From: Pararheinheimera marina | GTDB taxonomy: Bacteria; Pseudomonadota; Gammaproteobacteria; Enterobacterales; Alteromonadaceae | DNA: 64,000 nucleotides | NCBI RefSeq assembly: GCF_042654345.1 | Contig: NZ_JBHSGB010000002.1 | Coordinates: 62,001 to 126,000, forward strand | Direction: 5' to 3' | Part shown: positions 48,057-57,212 of the stretch, one piece after another | How the letters are laid out: each line of letters begins with the position of its first letter | How positions within the stretch are numbered: position 1 is the stretch's first letter | Translations under genes and position numbers: made by a program | The notes under the pieces: generated by a model | Databases searched by the model: none | What the model saw: only the letters and a program-made list of their open reading frames with translations | Told to the model about the DNA's origin: nothing

Positions 48057-48064
48057 TGCAAGGA

Positions 48065-49750
48065 TTACTGGACTTTCTGCACCCGGTCAAAGGCCGCAGG
48101 TTTGATGCCTGGGTGGGCGGTCAGGTACTGCTCCAGCACGTCGACGTCCAGACCACCTGTTAATGGGTTAGTCGCTTCAGTAAACACGGTAAATCCATCA
48201 GCGCCTGAGGCAACAAAGTTATTAATAGTCACCCGGTAGCTTTGCGCCATCTGCAGCGGCTGGCCGTTCAGCTTGATGCTGCCTGGCACAATTTTCTGTC
48301 CCAACGGTTTGCGATCATCCCACTGGTAGCTGAAGCCCTGTGAAACTTGCAACATTTCGTATTCCTGGCCATTCGGGTGGAACTGCTGCTCCAGAATACG
48401 GCGCAACTGATCACCGGTCAGGCTGACCGTGACCAGGTTGTTGGAAAATGGTTGCACCGCATAAATATCACCAAAGGTGATCTGGCCATTCTGGCCCGGT
48501 TGCAGCGCAGCGCGGACACCACCAAAGTTGGTCAGCGCGATCACCGCAGCGCCTTTGTCTGCCGCTGTGGTGGCAGCCAGGTGAGCGTCAGCCAGCAGCT
48601 GGCCCATGGCCGAAGCACCGGATTCATCCAGCTCGCGGCTGAATTCTGCACCAATAGTGCTGACCACCCGGTTGGCCAGTGGTGCACTTAAGGCTTCATA
48701 GCGGGCGATCAGCGCGGTTTGCTTAGGTTCGGCTTTAAACTGGCTGTGGCGCACCACCAGATTATTGGCGCTGCTGCTCACGACATCGCCGCTCTGGCGG
48801 CTCAGCTGCAAGTCAATTTCAGTGACTAAAGTGCCGTATCTGTGGCCACTGGTCACTAACCGGCCATCAATTTCACAGGTATAGGCTTCGTGAGTATGGC
48901 CGCTGACGATCAGGTCGATCGCTTTATCCAGTTGTTTCACAATTTGCACAATAGGGCCGGAAATGCCAGGGCATTCGTTAATGCTGCCGACTGGGGTGCC
49001 GCCTTCATGGATCAGCACCACAATGGCTTCCACTCCTTTGGCTTTCAGCTCTGGCACCAACGCATTGACCGTCTCGGCTTCGTCGGCAAAGGTTAAACCG
49101 GCAATGCCAGTGGCGGACACCACTTTGCTGGTGCCTTCCAGCGTCAGACCAATAAAGGCCACAGGCACGCCGTCAAACTCTTTAATTTGGTAGGCAGGCA
49201 ACACGGTTTTCCCGCTGTCGGCATAACGGGTGCTGGCCGCCAGATACTGAAACTTAGCACCTGTAAACGGCTGGCCCGACGTACAGCCTGTTTCCGGGTG
49301 GCAGCCGCCGTTTTGTTTACGCAGCAGCTCGACTAACCCATGGTCAAATTCGTGGTTACCTACCGCAGCCAGGTCCAGTCCCATCAGGTTCAATGACTCA
49401 ATGGTTGGCTCGTCATGAAACAGCGCCGACAACAGCGGTGATGCGCCAATTAAGTCGCCCGCCGCCACAAACACATGGTTCGGGTTTTTACTTTTCAGCT
49501 CTGCCACCGCGGTGTGGATATATTCCACGCCACCGGCCTGCACTTCTACCGCCACATCTGGCTGGGCCGGGTCTTCGCCTTTTACCTTCACACCTTTGCC
49601 AGGCGTTTTTAAATTGCCGTGCAGGTCATTAATGGCCAGCACTTTGACCGACACAGTGTCAGATACCGGCGCCTGGCTGGCGCAGCTGCTCAGCAGCAAG
49701 GCAGAAAGAATGGCGCTGCACACAGCTGCCGGGCGAAATACAGAAGTCAT
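48065..49750 (-). CDS. 5'-nucleotidase/metallophosphatase lipoprotein
   Basis: A 561-residue UshA-type enzyme. A lipobox (LLLSSC) makes it a lipoprotein. The N-terminal metallophosphatase domain has VLAINDLHGNL, VAAGDLIGASPL, AVGNHEFDHG and VSGHTHEAY, all metal ligands present. The C-terminal 5'-nucleotidase domain has ALTNFGGVRAAL, TFGDIYAVQPFSN and NFVASGADGFT. It would dephosphorylate extracellular nucleotides for scavenging. The ATG at 49750 (GGAG ribosome site, followed at once by the signal sequence) is chosen over an in-frame start 29 codons upstream. Confidence 0.92.
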   Translation of the reverse strand: MTSVFRPAAVCSAILSALLLSSCASQAPVSDTVSVKVLAINDLHGNLKTPGKGVKVKGEDPAQPDVAVEVQAGGVEYIHTAVAELKSKNPNHVFVAAGDLIGASPLLSALFHDEPTIESLNLMGLDLAAVGNHEFDHGLVELLRKQNGGCHPETGCTSGQPFTGAKFQYLAASTRYADSGKTVLPAYQIKEFDGVPVAFIGLTLEGTSKVVSATGIAGLTFADEAETVNALVPELKAKGVEAIVVLIHEGGTPVGSINECPGISGPIVQIVKQLDKAIDLIVSGHTHEAYTCEIDGRLVTSGHRYGTLVTEIDLQLSRQSGDVVSSSANNLVVRHSQFKAEPKQTALIARYEALSAPLANRVVSTIGAEFSRELDESGASAMGQLLADAHLAATTAADKGAAVIALTNFGGVRAALQPGQNGQITFGDIYAVQPFSNNLVTVSLTGDQLRRILEQQFHPNGQEYEMLQVSQGFSYQWDDRKPLGQKIVPGSIKLNGQPLQMAQSYRVTINNFVASGADGFTVFTEATNPLTGGLDVDVLEQYLTAHPGIKPAAFDRVQKVQ

Positions 49751-49897
49751 TGGCACTCCAAGCGGGACGCAAAAATAAGTGGCGATAGTAACACAGCAAA
49801 AATGACAGTCCGCCTGTTCTGCGCTGGTCCGGCTCACAAAGCCGACGTTTTGACACCAAATTCGACGTCTACTGGTTTGCCCGTCTGGTCGAATGAA

Positions 49898-49926
49898 TTG
49901 CTAGGCTCCATTTACGAGACTACAAT
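49898..49926 (+). promoter_or_regulatory. Sigma-70 promoter of the Phd/RelE-type operon
   Basis: TTGCTA, a 17-base spacer and TACAAT form a good promoter, 34 bases before the antitoxin start. Confidence 0.6.
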
Positions 49927-49959
49927 CAATACGATATTTAGTACAAAATAAGGACCGCC

Positions 49960-50241
49960 ATGACCCGTTTACGTCTCGATCAGGATATACAGCCCTTGTC
50001 TGAGTTTAGAGCTGGTGCTGCGGCTTTTATTCGTCAGATTAATGAAACCCGTCGTCCATTGCTGATCACTCAACACGGCAAAGGTGTGGCTGTGGTGCTG
50101 GATGTTGCGGAATACGAAGCGATGCGCGAAAAAATAGAGCTTCTGGAAGAAATCCGTACCGCAGAAACTCAACTCGCCGCAGGGCTTGGCGTCTCGAATG
50201 ACGAAGCCCGGGCACAGCTGTTAAGCCAACTGCGCAAATGA
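49960..50241 (+). CDS. Phd/YefM-family antitoxin
   Basis: A 93-residue antitoxin. The N-terminal Phd/YefM DNA-binding fold includes LDQDIQPLSEFRAGAAAFIR and GVAVVLDVAEYEAMREKI; the C-terminal part is helical and should wrap the toxin. It would autorepress the operon. It overlaps the toxin gene by 4 bases. Confidence 0.9.
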   Translation: MTRLRLDQDIQPLSEFRAGAAAFIRQINETRRPLLITQHGKGVAVVLDVAEYEAMREKIELLEEIRTAETQLAAGLGVSNDEARAQLLSQLRK

Positions 50242-50525
50242 AGGTGGTTTGGTCGCCGCTTGCTCTGGCAAAATTGGCAGAAATTGCTGAATACATTGCT
50301 CAGGATAAAGCAACTGCGGCCGAAAGCTGGGTCAACGAATTATTTGATAAAGCAGCCTTGTTAAGCTCCATGCCACAGATGGGCCGGGTCGTACCAGAAC
50401 TACCGAACATGCACTACCGCGAGTTGATCATCGGCAACTACAGGGTCATCTACAGCGCTAACCAACAAATCACTGTGCTGACCGTGCGCCACTGCCGCCA
50501 GCTGTTGGATGAAACATCAATTTAA
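50238..50525 (+). CDS. RelE/ParE-family toxin
   Basis: A 95-residue toxin: KVVWSPLALAKLAEIAEYIA at the N-terminus, MGRVVPELPNMHYRELIIGNY in the middle and VLTVRHCRQLL at the C-terminus. This pattern fits the ParE branch of the RelE/ParE superfamily, which often targets gyrase, though mRNA cleavage (RelE) cannot be ruled out. It is coupled to the Phd/YefM antitoxin. The residues look intact. Confidence 0.9.
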   Translation: MKVVWSPLALAKLAEIAEYIAQDKATAAESWVNELFDKAALLSSMPQMGRVVPELPNMHYRELIIGNYRVIYSANQQITVLTVRHCRQLLDETSI

Positions 50526-50539
50526 ATCTGGAACCTGCT

Positions 50540-51118
50540 ATGTCTTCATTTACTCCGGTCGAATTAAAACACGCCAGCCGCTTGCTGAACCATGGTGCCG
50601 TGGTGCTCGTCACCAGCCAAAGTGGCCAGACACGCAATATCATGGCAGCGGCCTGGTCGATGCCCGTAGAATTTACGCCGCCAAGGGTGGCAGTGGTCAT
50701 AGACAAAAACACCTTTAGCAAACAGCTGATCAGCGAATCTGGCGTATTTGGTTTGTGTATTCCGGGTGCCGCTTTGGCGAAAACCACTTATGCCGTGGGC
50801 AGCTGCAGCGGCCGGGACCTGGCGGAGGCTGGCGATAAATTTCAGCAGTTTGGTTTAACCCCCATTACCGGCCCGGTGCTGGGCTTGCCCTTACTGGAGC
50901 AAGGTTGCGCGGCATGGCTGGAATGCCGCCTGATCCCAGAGCCTCACAGCGAACAGGCCTACGACACCTGCTTTGCTGAAGTGGTATCGGCTGCGGCCGA
51001 CCCACGTATTTTTGCCAATGGCCGCTGGGATTTTCGCGACGACAACCAGGACCTGCACAGCCTGCATCACTTAGGCGCCGGCACCTTTATTGTCAGCGGG
51101 CGGACGCTGGATTACTAA
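50540..51118 (+). CDS. Flavin reductase family protein
   Basis: A 192-residue split-barrel flavin reductase/flavoredoxin-like protein. The FMN-binding region NIMAAAWSMPVEFTPPRVAVVI and FGLCIPGAALAKTTYAVG are typical. It may supply reduced flavin to a monooxygenase, but none is next to it. It starts 14 bases after the toxin gene stop; this may be chance rather than a shared function. Confidence 0.85.
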   Translation: MSSFTPVELKHASRLLNHGAVVLVTSQSGQTRNIMAAAWSMPVEFTPPRVAVVIDKNTFSKQLISESGVFGLCIPGAALAKTTYAVGSCSGRDLAEAGDKFQQFGLTPITGPVLGLPLLEQGCAAWLECRLIPEPHSEQAYDTCFAEVVSAAADPRIFANGRWDFRDDNQDLHSLHHLGAGTFIVSGRTLDY

Positions 51119-51220
51119 CAGCCAGCCAAAAACATAAGGCCATTGTCAGCAATAGTTATTTGCCGCAACGCGCTGCTGTTTTACAACTAAGGCCCCCGCT
51201 TTTGTTAAAAAGGACAGCAG

Positions 51221-53968
51221 ATGAAGCGCTTGGTATGGCTGGCCGCAGGCCTGCAGCTGATTCTGGGCTGCAGCCCATCCCCTTCTTCCGATCAGAGCAC
51301 AGCAACAGCACAAACCACAGCAACCGCCGAGCCGCGCAGTCGGGTAGCACTGGATCAGGGCTGGCGTTTTTACAAATACCCCACGGCAGAACAGGCAGAC
51401 AGGCTGATTTACGACGTGCGCCCGCCGCTGCTGGATGATGAAGACGGCAAAGCCGCCGACGCTCAGCCGACCGAAGCGGTAGAACTTACCCGCAACCAGG
51501 CCGTACTGAAAGCCTGGGTGCTACCCACAGCCAACGCCTTTATTGCCAACCCGGCGCAGCAACACCAGCGCCCGGCCGGTAACCCGGGCAGCGATTTTCC
51601 CTTTGTGCAGACTAATTTTGACGACAGCCAGTGGCAACAGGTGCGGCTGCCGCACGACTGGGCCATAGCCGGGCCATTTCTGGCCGGTGACGACGCCGCT
51701 GTTGGCGGTGGTATGGGCCGCCTGCCAAGCCCGGGCGTGGCCTGGTACCGCAATAAATTCAGCCTGAATGAACAAGACAAACAGCAACGCATTTACCTGG
51801 AAATAGACGGTGCCATGTCGTACGCCATGGTCTGGCTCAATGGTGAACTGGTGGGTGGCTGGCCTTATGGTTATGCCTCATTTGAGCTGGACCTGACGCC
51901 TTATGTGCGGTTTGACCGGCCGAACCAGCTGGCCATCCGGCTCGACAACCCGGCGGCGTCGTCACGCTGGTACCCAGGCGGCGGTTTGTACCGCGACGTG
52001 TGGCTGAGCAAGCGGCCACAACTGCAGTTCAGCCAGTGGGGCACGCTGGTGCAAAGCAGCCAGGTCAGTACCAGCAGCGCCCGCTTAACGCTGCAAAGTA
52101 ATGTCGAAAACCACCAGACCCAAAGCGCCGAGCTGACGCTTAAAAGCCGCCTTTATGCCTGGCAGGACGGCCAGCCACTGGGCCCGGCGCTGGCGCAGTG
52201 GCCTGACGTCAGCAGCCACATTCCGGCCGCAGGCAAGGTGCAGCTGCATACCGAATTACAGCTGACTAACCCCAAACTCTGGGGCCCGCTGCCACAGCAA
52301 CACCCTCACCTTTATCTGGCCGTGACTGAGCTATGGCAACAGGGCAAGCTGGTCGACCGCCAGCAGCAGCGCTTTGGCATTCGGGACGTCAAACTGGTGA
52401 GTGGCCAGGGTGTGTTGGTCAATGGCGAAAAAATTTATCTGCAAGGCGTCAACCAGCACCATGACTTAGGTGCCTTGGGCGCCGCCTTTAACCGCCGTGC
52501 GGCCGAGCGCCAGTTGCAGCTGCTGCGCGAGCTGGGGGTGAATGCAATACGCTTGGCGCATAACCCAGCGGCGCCCGAATTACTGGACCTGACCGATGAA
52601 ATGGGCTTTTTGGTGGTGAACGAAATTTTCGACGTCTGGCAACGCAAAAAAACACCGCACGACTTTCACCTGATTTTTGACGACTGGTCTGAAGCCGACC
52701 TGCGCGCTTTTATCCGCCGCGACCGCCAGCACCCCTCGGTGATTATGTGGAGCCTGGGCAACGAAGTGGGCGAGCAGTACACAGGCGAAGCAGGAGCTGC
52801 GGTGGCCCAGCGCTTACACGACATCGCCAAACAAGAAGACCCAACCCGGCCGACCGCCGCGTCGTTTAACTACGCCAAACCCGACATGCCCATTACCGCA
52901 GTGATGGACAGCATCAGCCTGAACTATCAGGGCGAAGGCATTCGCAATGCCCCGGCCTACCAGCATTTGCAGGGCATTCGCACCGAACCGCTGTACCCGG
53001 CCTTTGCCAAAGCCTTTCCCGACAAACTGATTTTCAGCAGCGAAAATGCCGCCGCCGTCAGTTCTCGCGGCGAATACCAATTTCCGCTGACACCACATGA
53101 CAGCGCGCCAGTGGCCGACGGCGCAGGCGGCGACCCGGCCAGCCTGCAAGTGAGCAGCTACGAGCTGTACACCGCGCCTTTTGGCTCGTCGGCCGACAAA
53201 GTGCTGCGTTCGCTGGCAGCGCACCCGGAAGTGGCCGGTGGTTTTGTCTGGAGCGGCTGGGATTACTTAGGCGAACCCACGCCCTATTACGCCGCGCGCA
53301 GCTCCTATTTTGGTGTCATTGATTTAGCCGGTTTTAAAAAAGACCGCTTCTACCTGTACCAGGCCGCCTGGCGGCCCGAACTGCCGATGGTGCACCTGCT
53401 GCCACACTGGAACTGGCCCGGCCGCGAAGGCGAAATCACCCCAGTGCACGCTTTCACTTCGGGCGACGAAGCTGAACTCTTCGTCAACGGTCAAAGCCAG
53501 GGCCGGCTGAAAAAACAACCCGGTCAGTACCGCCTGCGCTGGGATAAGGTGCGTTACCAGCCTGGTGAAGTCACAGTGATCGCCTATAAAAATGGCGCTA
53601 AATGGGCCGAACAACGCATTGAAACCACAGGCGCACCCAGCCAGCTGCAGCTGGAAGCCGACCGCACCACACTAAGCGCCGACGGCCGCGATCTCAGCTT
53701 TATCACCATCAAACTGCTGGACGCCCAAGGCCGAGTCGTCCCCACCGCCAAACAAGCCTTTGAGGTGCACATTAGCGGCCCAGCCGAACTCGCCGCCACC
53801 GACAATGGCGACCCCGCTGACCTCACCTCGTTCGCCAGCGCAAAACGTCACAGCTTTAACGGCCTTGGCCTCGCCATAGTGCGCAGCAGCCAACAAAAAG
53901 GTGAGATTAAAGTACGGGTCACGGCGGAGGGATTGGTTGCGGCGGAGATTGGTTTGAGTAGCAGGTAG
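51221..53968 (+). CDS. GH2 beta-galactosidase-like lipoprotein
   Basis: A 915-residue GH2 enzyme with lipobox LILGC (Cys17). After the start of the sugar-binding domain (DQGWRFYKYP) there is an insertion of about 65 residues (60-125) before the usual FDDSQWQQVRLPHDWAI. The barrel has acid/base Glu515 (MWSLGNEVGE) and nucleophile Glu608 (LIFSSENAA). The C-terminus holds DUF4982/Ig-like domains (FTSGDEAELFVNGQSQG; LSADGRDLSFITIKLLDAQG). Beta-galactosidase is most likely; it could remove Gal from complex N-glycan antennae, but no LacI operator like those of the main locus is seen upstream. Confidence 0.85.
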   Translation: MKRLVWLAAGLQLILGCSPSPSSDQSTATAQTTATAEPRSRVALDQGWRFYKYPTAEQADRLIYDVRPPLLDDEDGKAADAQPTEAVELTRNQAVLKAWVLPTANAFIANPAQQHQRPAGNPGSDFPFVQTNFDDSQWQQVRLPHDWAIAGPFLAGDDAAVGGGMGRLPSPGVAWYRNKFSLNEQDKQQRIYLEIDGAMSYAMVWLNGELVGGWPYGYASFELDLTPYVRFDRPNQLAIRLDNPAASSRWYPGGGLYRDVWLSKRPQLQFSQWGTLVQSSQVSTSSARLTLQSNVENHQTQSAELTLKSRLYAWQDGQPLGPALAQWPDVSSHIPAAGKVQLHTELQLTNPKLWGPLPQQHPHLYLAVTELWQQGKLVDRQQQRFGIRDVKLVSGQGVLVNGEKIYLQGVNQHHDLGALGAAFNRRAAERQLQLLRELGVNAIRLAHNPAAPELLDLTDEMGFLVVNEIFDVWQRKKTPHDFHLIFDDWSEADLRAFIRRDRQHPSVIMWSLGNEVGEQYTGEAGAAVAQRLHDIAKQEDPTRPTAASFNYAKPDMPITAVMDSISLNYQGEGIRNAPAYQHLQGIRTEPLYPAFAKAFPDKLIFSSENAAAVSSRGEYQFPLTPHDSAPVADGAGGDPASLQVSSYELYTAPFGSSADKVLRSLAAHPEVAGGFVWSGWDYLGEPTPYYAARSSYFGVIDLAGFKKDRFYLYQAAWRPELPMVHLLPHWNWPGREGEITPVHAFTSGDEAELFVNGQSQGRLKKQPGQYRLRWDKVRYQPGEVTVIAYKNGAKWAEQRIETTGAPSQLQLEADRTTLSADGRDLSFITIKLLDAQGRVVPTAKQAFEVHISGPAELAATDNGDPADLTSFASAKRHSFNGLGLAIVRSSQQKGEIKVRVTAEGLVAAEIGLSSR

Positions 53969-54094
53969 GGATCTTTCCCCGCAGTGAGTACCAACCAAGC
54001 AAACACAGCACGAGGCGTGGACAGATAACGGCGCAGCAAGCTACGCCGCTACACTTTTAATACGGTACATATGGCTGGCGGGTAACAGCATCCT

Positions 54095-54553
54095 TCAGCT
54101 TTGCGGAGGCAGGATTGCTTCGCCGTTTGCGGTGAGCAGAGTACTGCTGTAGATACGAAAGTCGTCCAGCCGGTGCAGGATCACCATTTCGACTATTGGC
54201 AACTGGATGCGTTGATATTCGTGCACGGCAATATTTCTGAAGCCGACCATTTTCTTCAGGTTGGCCGCTAAGTCTGCCGAAATCAGGCTGGCAGCCGCCA
54301 ATAAGGTGAACACATCACGTGAACTTTGCGGCACCCCCAGTTTATGCAGGCGGATCAGGTGCTGCCCCATATCTAATGCGGCTTCACAAGCGCGTTGAAT
54401 ATTCAGAATAGCGGCATCCTGGCGGGTAAAATCGCTGGCAAAAGTAGCAGGGGCTTTGTCATATTCCTCGCGGGCACGCTGAATACAGCGCTCAATAGTG
54501 GCCGCTTTATTAATTAAAACGTCATCAGGCAACGGGCCTTGGTTAACGGCCAT
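54095..54553 (-). CDS. HepT-like HEPN ribonuclease toxin
   Basis: A 152-residue HEPN-domain protein. The catalytic RX4-6HXY motif is present as RNIAVHEY near residue 110. HepT is an RNase toxin neutralised when its partner MntA adds AMP to the Tyr of this motif. The ATG at 54553 is preferred (GGTGG ribosome site). It overlaps the end of the nucleotidyltransferase gene by 11 bases. Confidence 0.87.
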   Translation of the reverse strand: MAVNQGPLPDDVLINKAATIERCIQRAREEYDKAPATFASDFTRQDAAILNIQRACEAALDMGQHLIRLHKLGVPQSSRDVFTLLAAASLISADLAANLKKMVGFRNIAVHEYQRIQLPIVEMVILHRLDDFRIYSSTLLTANGEAILPPQS

Positions 54554-54974
54554 ACACAAACCCACCTTGTTGAATGTCGGCCAGCAGGGCTGCCCGGGCT
54601 TCGTTGAGCGCCGTCATGTCAGACAGCAAGCCGGCTTCATAACTGTCAATGCTGCTGTCCAGCGCGAACAGGCGCTTACCTTTGGTCAGGATCTGGTACT
54701 GCATCACGGTGGAGGCGGCGCGAAAATCCAGTAAATCGACCTCGCAATTCACCAGCTCTGCCACATCACTGCTGATATCCCATAACTCAATCGAGTCGGC
54801 ATAACCGGCCACCAATACAGCCAGGTCTAAATCACTGTGCTGATCCGCGGTGCCTGCCACCTGGCTACCAAAGGCATACACAGCCAGCAGTGTCGGTAGG
54901 CGGCTTTGCAACAGTTGCACTACCAAAGGGAAGTTCACAACAGACTCCAATGCAGTCGATTCAGGGTACACCAT
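54543..54974 (-). CDS. MntA-like nucleotidyltransferase antitoxin
   Basis: A 143-residue minimal nucleotidyltransferase. The active-site motif GSQVAGTADQHSDLDLAV (GSX10DXD type) is at about 39-56. It would AMPylate the HepT partner. The ATG at 54974 is taken as the start; the longer frame begins with TTG. Gene order here is mntA then hepT on the minus strand, the reverse of the order in the well-studied Shewanella pair. Confidence 0.85.
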   Translation of the reverse strand: MVYPESTALESVVNFPLVVQLLQSRLPTLLAVYAFGSQVAGTADQHSDLDLAVLVAGYADSIELWDISSDVAELVNCEVDLLDFRAASTVMQYQILTKGKRLFALDSSIDSYEAGLLSDMTALNEARAALLADIQQGGFVYGR

Positions 54975-55079
54975 AGTAACCACGGATCCCTGCCACGACA
55001 AATAAAGTCTGCCCTGAACCTCTTAAGTGGCCAGCTCACGCCGGAACTCAGGGGCAAACGCTGTCGCCCCCGGCTGACT

Positions 55080-55688
<609 letters not shown>

Positions 55689-55752
55689 CACTTGTCCCCT
55701 TCTTTGCGCCGATAAAGTAACAACAACCCGACCTGATAGCAGGACGATTAAA

Positions 55753-55767
55753 TGTGATACTATCACA
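55753..55767. promoter_or_regulatory. Zur-like box between zrgA-like and dihydroorotase genes
   Basis: TGTGATACTATCACA is a perfect palindrome with 7-bp arms around a single C; the flanks AA and TT also pair. It matches the layout of the gammaproteobacterial Zur box (AAATGTTATAnTATAACATTT) with three changes in the core. It is placed to control both divergent genes. Confidence 0.6.
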
Positions 55768-55808
55768 ATTAGAGAACCAACGGACAATCGCATCGACAGA
55801 AAAGCACC

Positions 55809-57158
55809 ATGAACAGAACATTGATTTTAAATGCACAGCTGGTGAATGAAGGCCTGGTCCGGCAGGCCGACCTGTTTATTGAAAACAACCGCATCGCCCG
55901 TATCGACCATGGCCTGCAACACCTGCCAACGGACAAAGTGATCGATGCCAGTGGTTTACTGCTGTTGCCTGGCATGATTGACGATCAGGTGCATTTTCGG
56001 GAGCCAGGCCTGACCACCAAAGGCAGCATAGCCAGCGAATCGGCCGCAGCTGTGGCCGGTGGCATTACCAGCTTTATGGAAATGCCCAACGTCAATCCGC
56101 CCACATTGAACCAACAGGCCCTGCAGCATAAATTTGCGATTGCTGCCCGGCATTCCGCAGCCAACTACTCCTTTTACCTCGGTGCCAGTCATAGCAATCT
56201 GGATCAGATCAAAGCTGTTGATATTACAAAAGTTTGTGGTGTTAAGGTGTTTATGGGTGCCTCCACCGGCAACCTGCTGGTGGACAACCCGGTAGCGCTG
56301 GAAGCGATTTTCCGCGAATGCCCTGTGCTGATTGCCACCCATTGCGAAGATGGCAACGTGATTGCGGCCAACCAGCAGCGCCTGCTGGCGCAGGGTATCC
56401 GTGACTTTGGGCCTGAGCATCACCCACTGCTGCGTGACACCGAAAGCTGTTATGCCTCCTCTTCTTATGCGGTCAGTCTGGCCAGAAAATACCACAGCCA
56501 GTTGCATGTGTTGCACCTGACCACAGCCAAAGAGCTGGAGCTGTTCAGCAGCCTGCCAGTAGGGAAAAAGCACATCACAGCGGAAGTCTGTGTACATCAT
56601 CTGCGTTACAGCAATCAGGATTACGCCCGGCTTGGCAACCTGCTCAAATGCAACCCGGCAGTAAAAAGTCTGGCCGACCGCGACGCGTTGCGCGCCGCCT
56701 TATTGGATGGCCGCATCGACATCATCGCCACCGACCATGCGCCGCATCTGCTTAGTGAAAAACAACTGCCCTACCCACAGGCTCCCGCGGGTTTGCCTTT
56801 GGTGCAACATGCTTTGTTGTCGGCGTACCAGCTGGTCCGGGACGGGCTGCTCAGCCTGCCACAGCTGGTGGAAAAAACCGCCCATGCACCGGCGCAGCGT
56901 TTTGCCGTCGCAGAACGCGGTTATTTACGCGAAGGCTATTTTGCTGATCTCGTGCTGTTGGCCCCCCAACAACAGACTCAGGTAACACGTGAAGACCTGC
57001 TGTACCGCTGTGGCTGGTCGCCGCTGGAAGGTGAAACGCTGGCGGGCCGTATTGTCAGCACTTTTGTGAATGGCGCATTGCGTTACCACCAGGGCCGGAT
57101 TTTGCCTGCCCGCTACGAACATTGGGCCCAAGCACAAGCGTTAAGGTTTTTGCGTTAA
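55809..57158 (+). CDS. Dihydroorotase (type I), probable Zur-regulated paralogue
   Basis: A 449-residue amidohydrolase of the dihydroorotase family. It closes carbamoyl-aspartate to dihydroorotate in pyrimidine synthesis. Metal-site motifs are MIDDQVHFREPG near 56-67, the carboxylated Lys146 (GVKVFMGAS), His178 (ATHCED), His236 (LHVLHLTTAKE) and Asp309 (ATDHAPH). The usual HxH pair reads QxH, so the first zinc ligand is Gln60. No other pyr genes are near and the gene shares a Zur-like box with the zrgA-like gene. It may be the backup enzyme made under zinc starvation, as known for Zur-controlled pyrC paralogues. Confidence 0.88.
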   Translation: MNRTLILNAQLVNEGLVRQADLFIENNRIARIDHGLQHLPTDKVIDASGLLLLPGMIDDQVHFREPGLTTKGSIASESAAAVAGGITSFMEMPNVNPPTLNQQALQHKFAIAARHSAANYSFYLGASHSNLDQIKAVDITKVCGVKVFMGASTGNLLVDNPVALEAIFRECPVLIATHCEDGNVIAANQQRLLAQGIRDFGPEHHPLLRDTESCYASSSYAVSLARKYHSQLHVLHLTTAKELELFSSLPVGKKHITAEVCVHHLRYSNQDYARLGNLLKCNPAVKSLADRDALRAALLDGRIDIIATDHAPHLLSEKQLPYPQAPAGLPLVQHALLSAYQLVRDGLLSLPQLVEKTAHAPAQRFAVAERGYLREGYFADLVLLAPQQQTQVTREDLLYRCGWSPLEGETLAGRIVSTFVNGALRYHQGRILPARYEHWAQAQALRFLR

Positions 57159-57174
57159 GACGGTGGCTGCTGGT

Positions 57175-57202
57175 TTTAGGTCGGGGTAAACCCCGCCCTA
57201 AA
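57175..57202. terminator. Bidirectional hairpin between convergent genes
   Basis: TTTAGG-T-CGGGG, loop TAAA, CCCCG-C-CCTAAA forms an 11-bp stem with one mismatch, between the ends of the dihydroorotase and efflux pump genes. It serves either strand, though T-runs are weak. Confidence 0.55.
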
Positions 57203-57212
57203 GGCCATTCGG

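Noticed and set aside
55753..55767. CRP site between zrgA-like and dihydroorotase genes
   Set aside because: The TGTGA/TCACA halves are 5 bases apart, not the 6 needed for CRP; the layout and the gene context fit Zur better.
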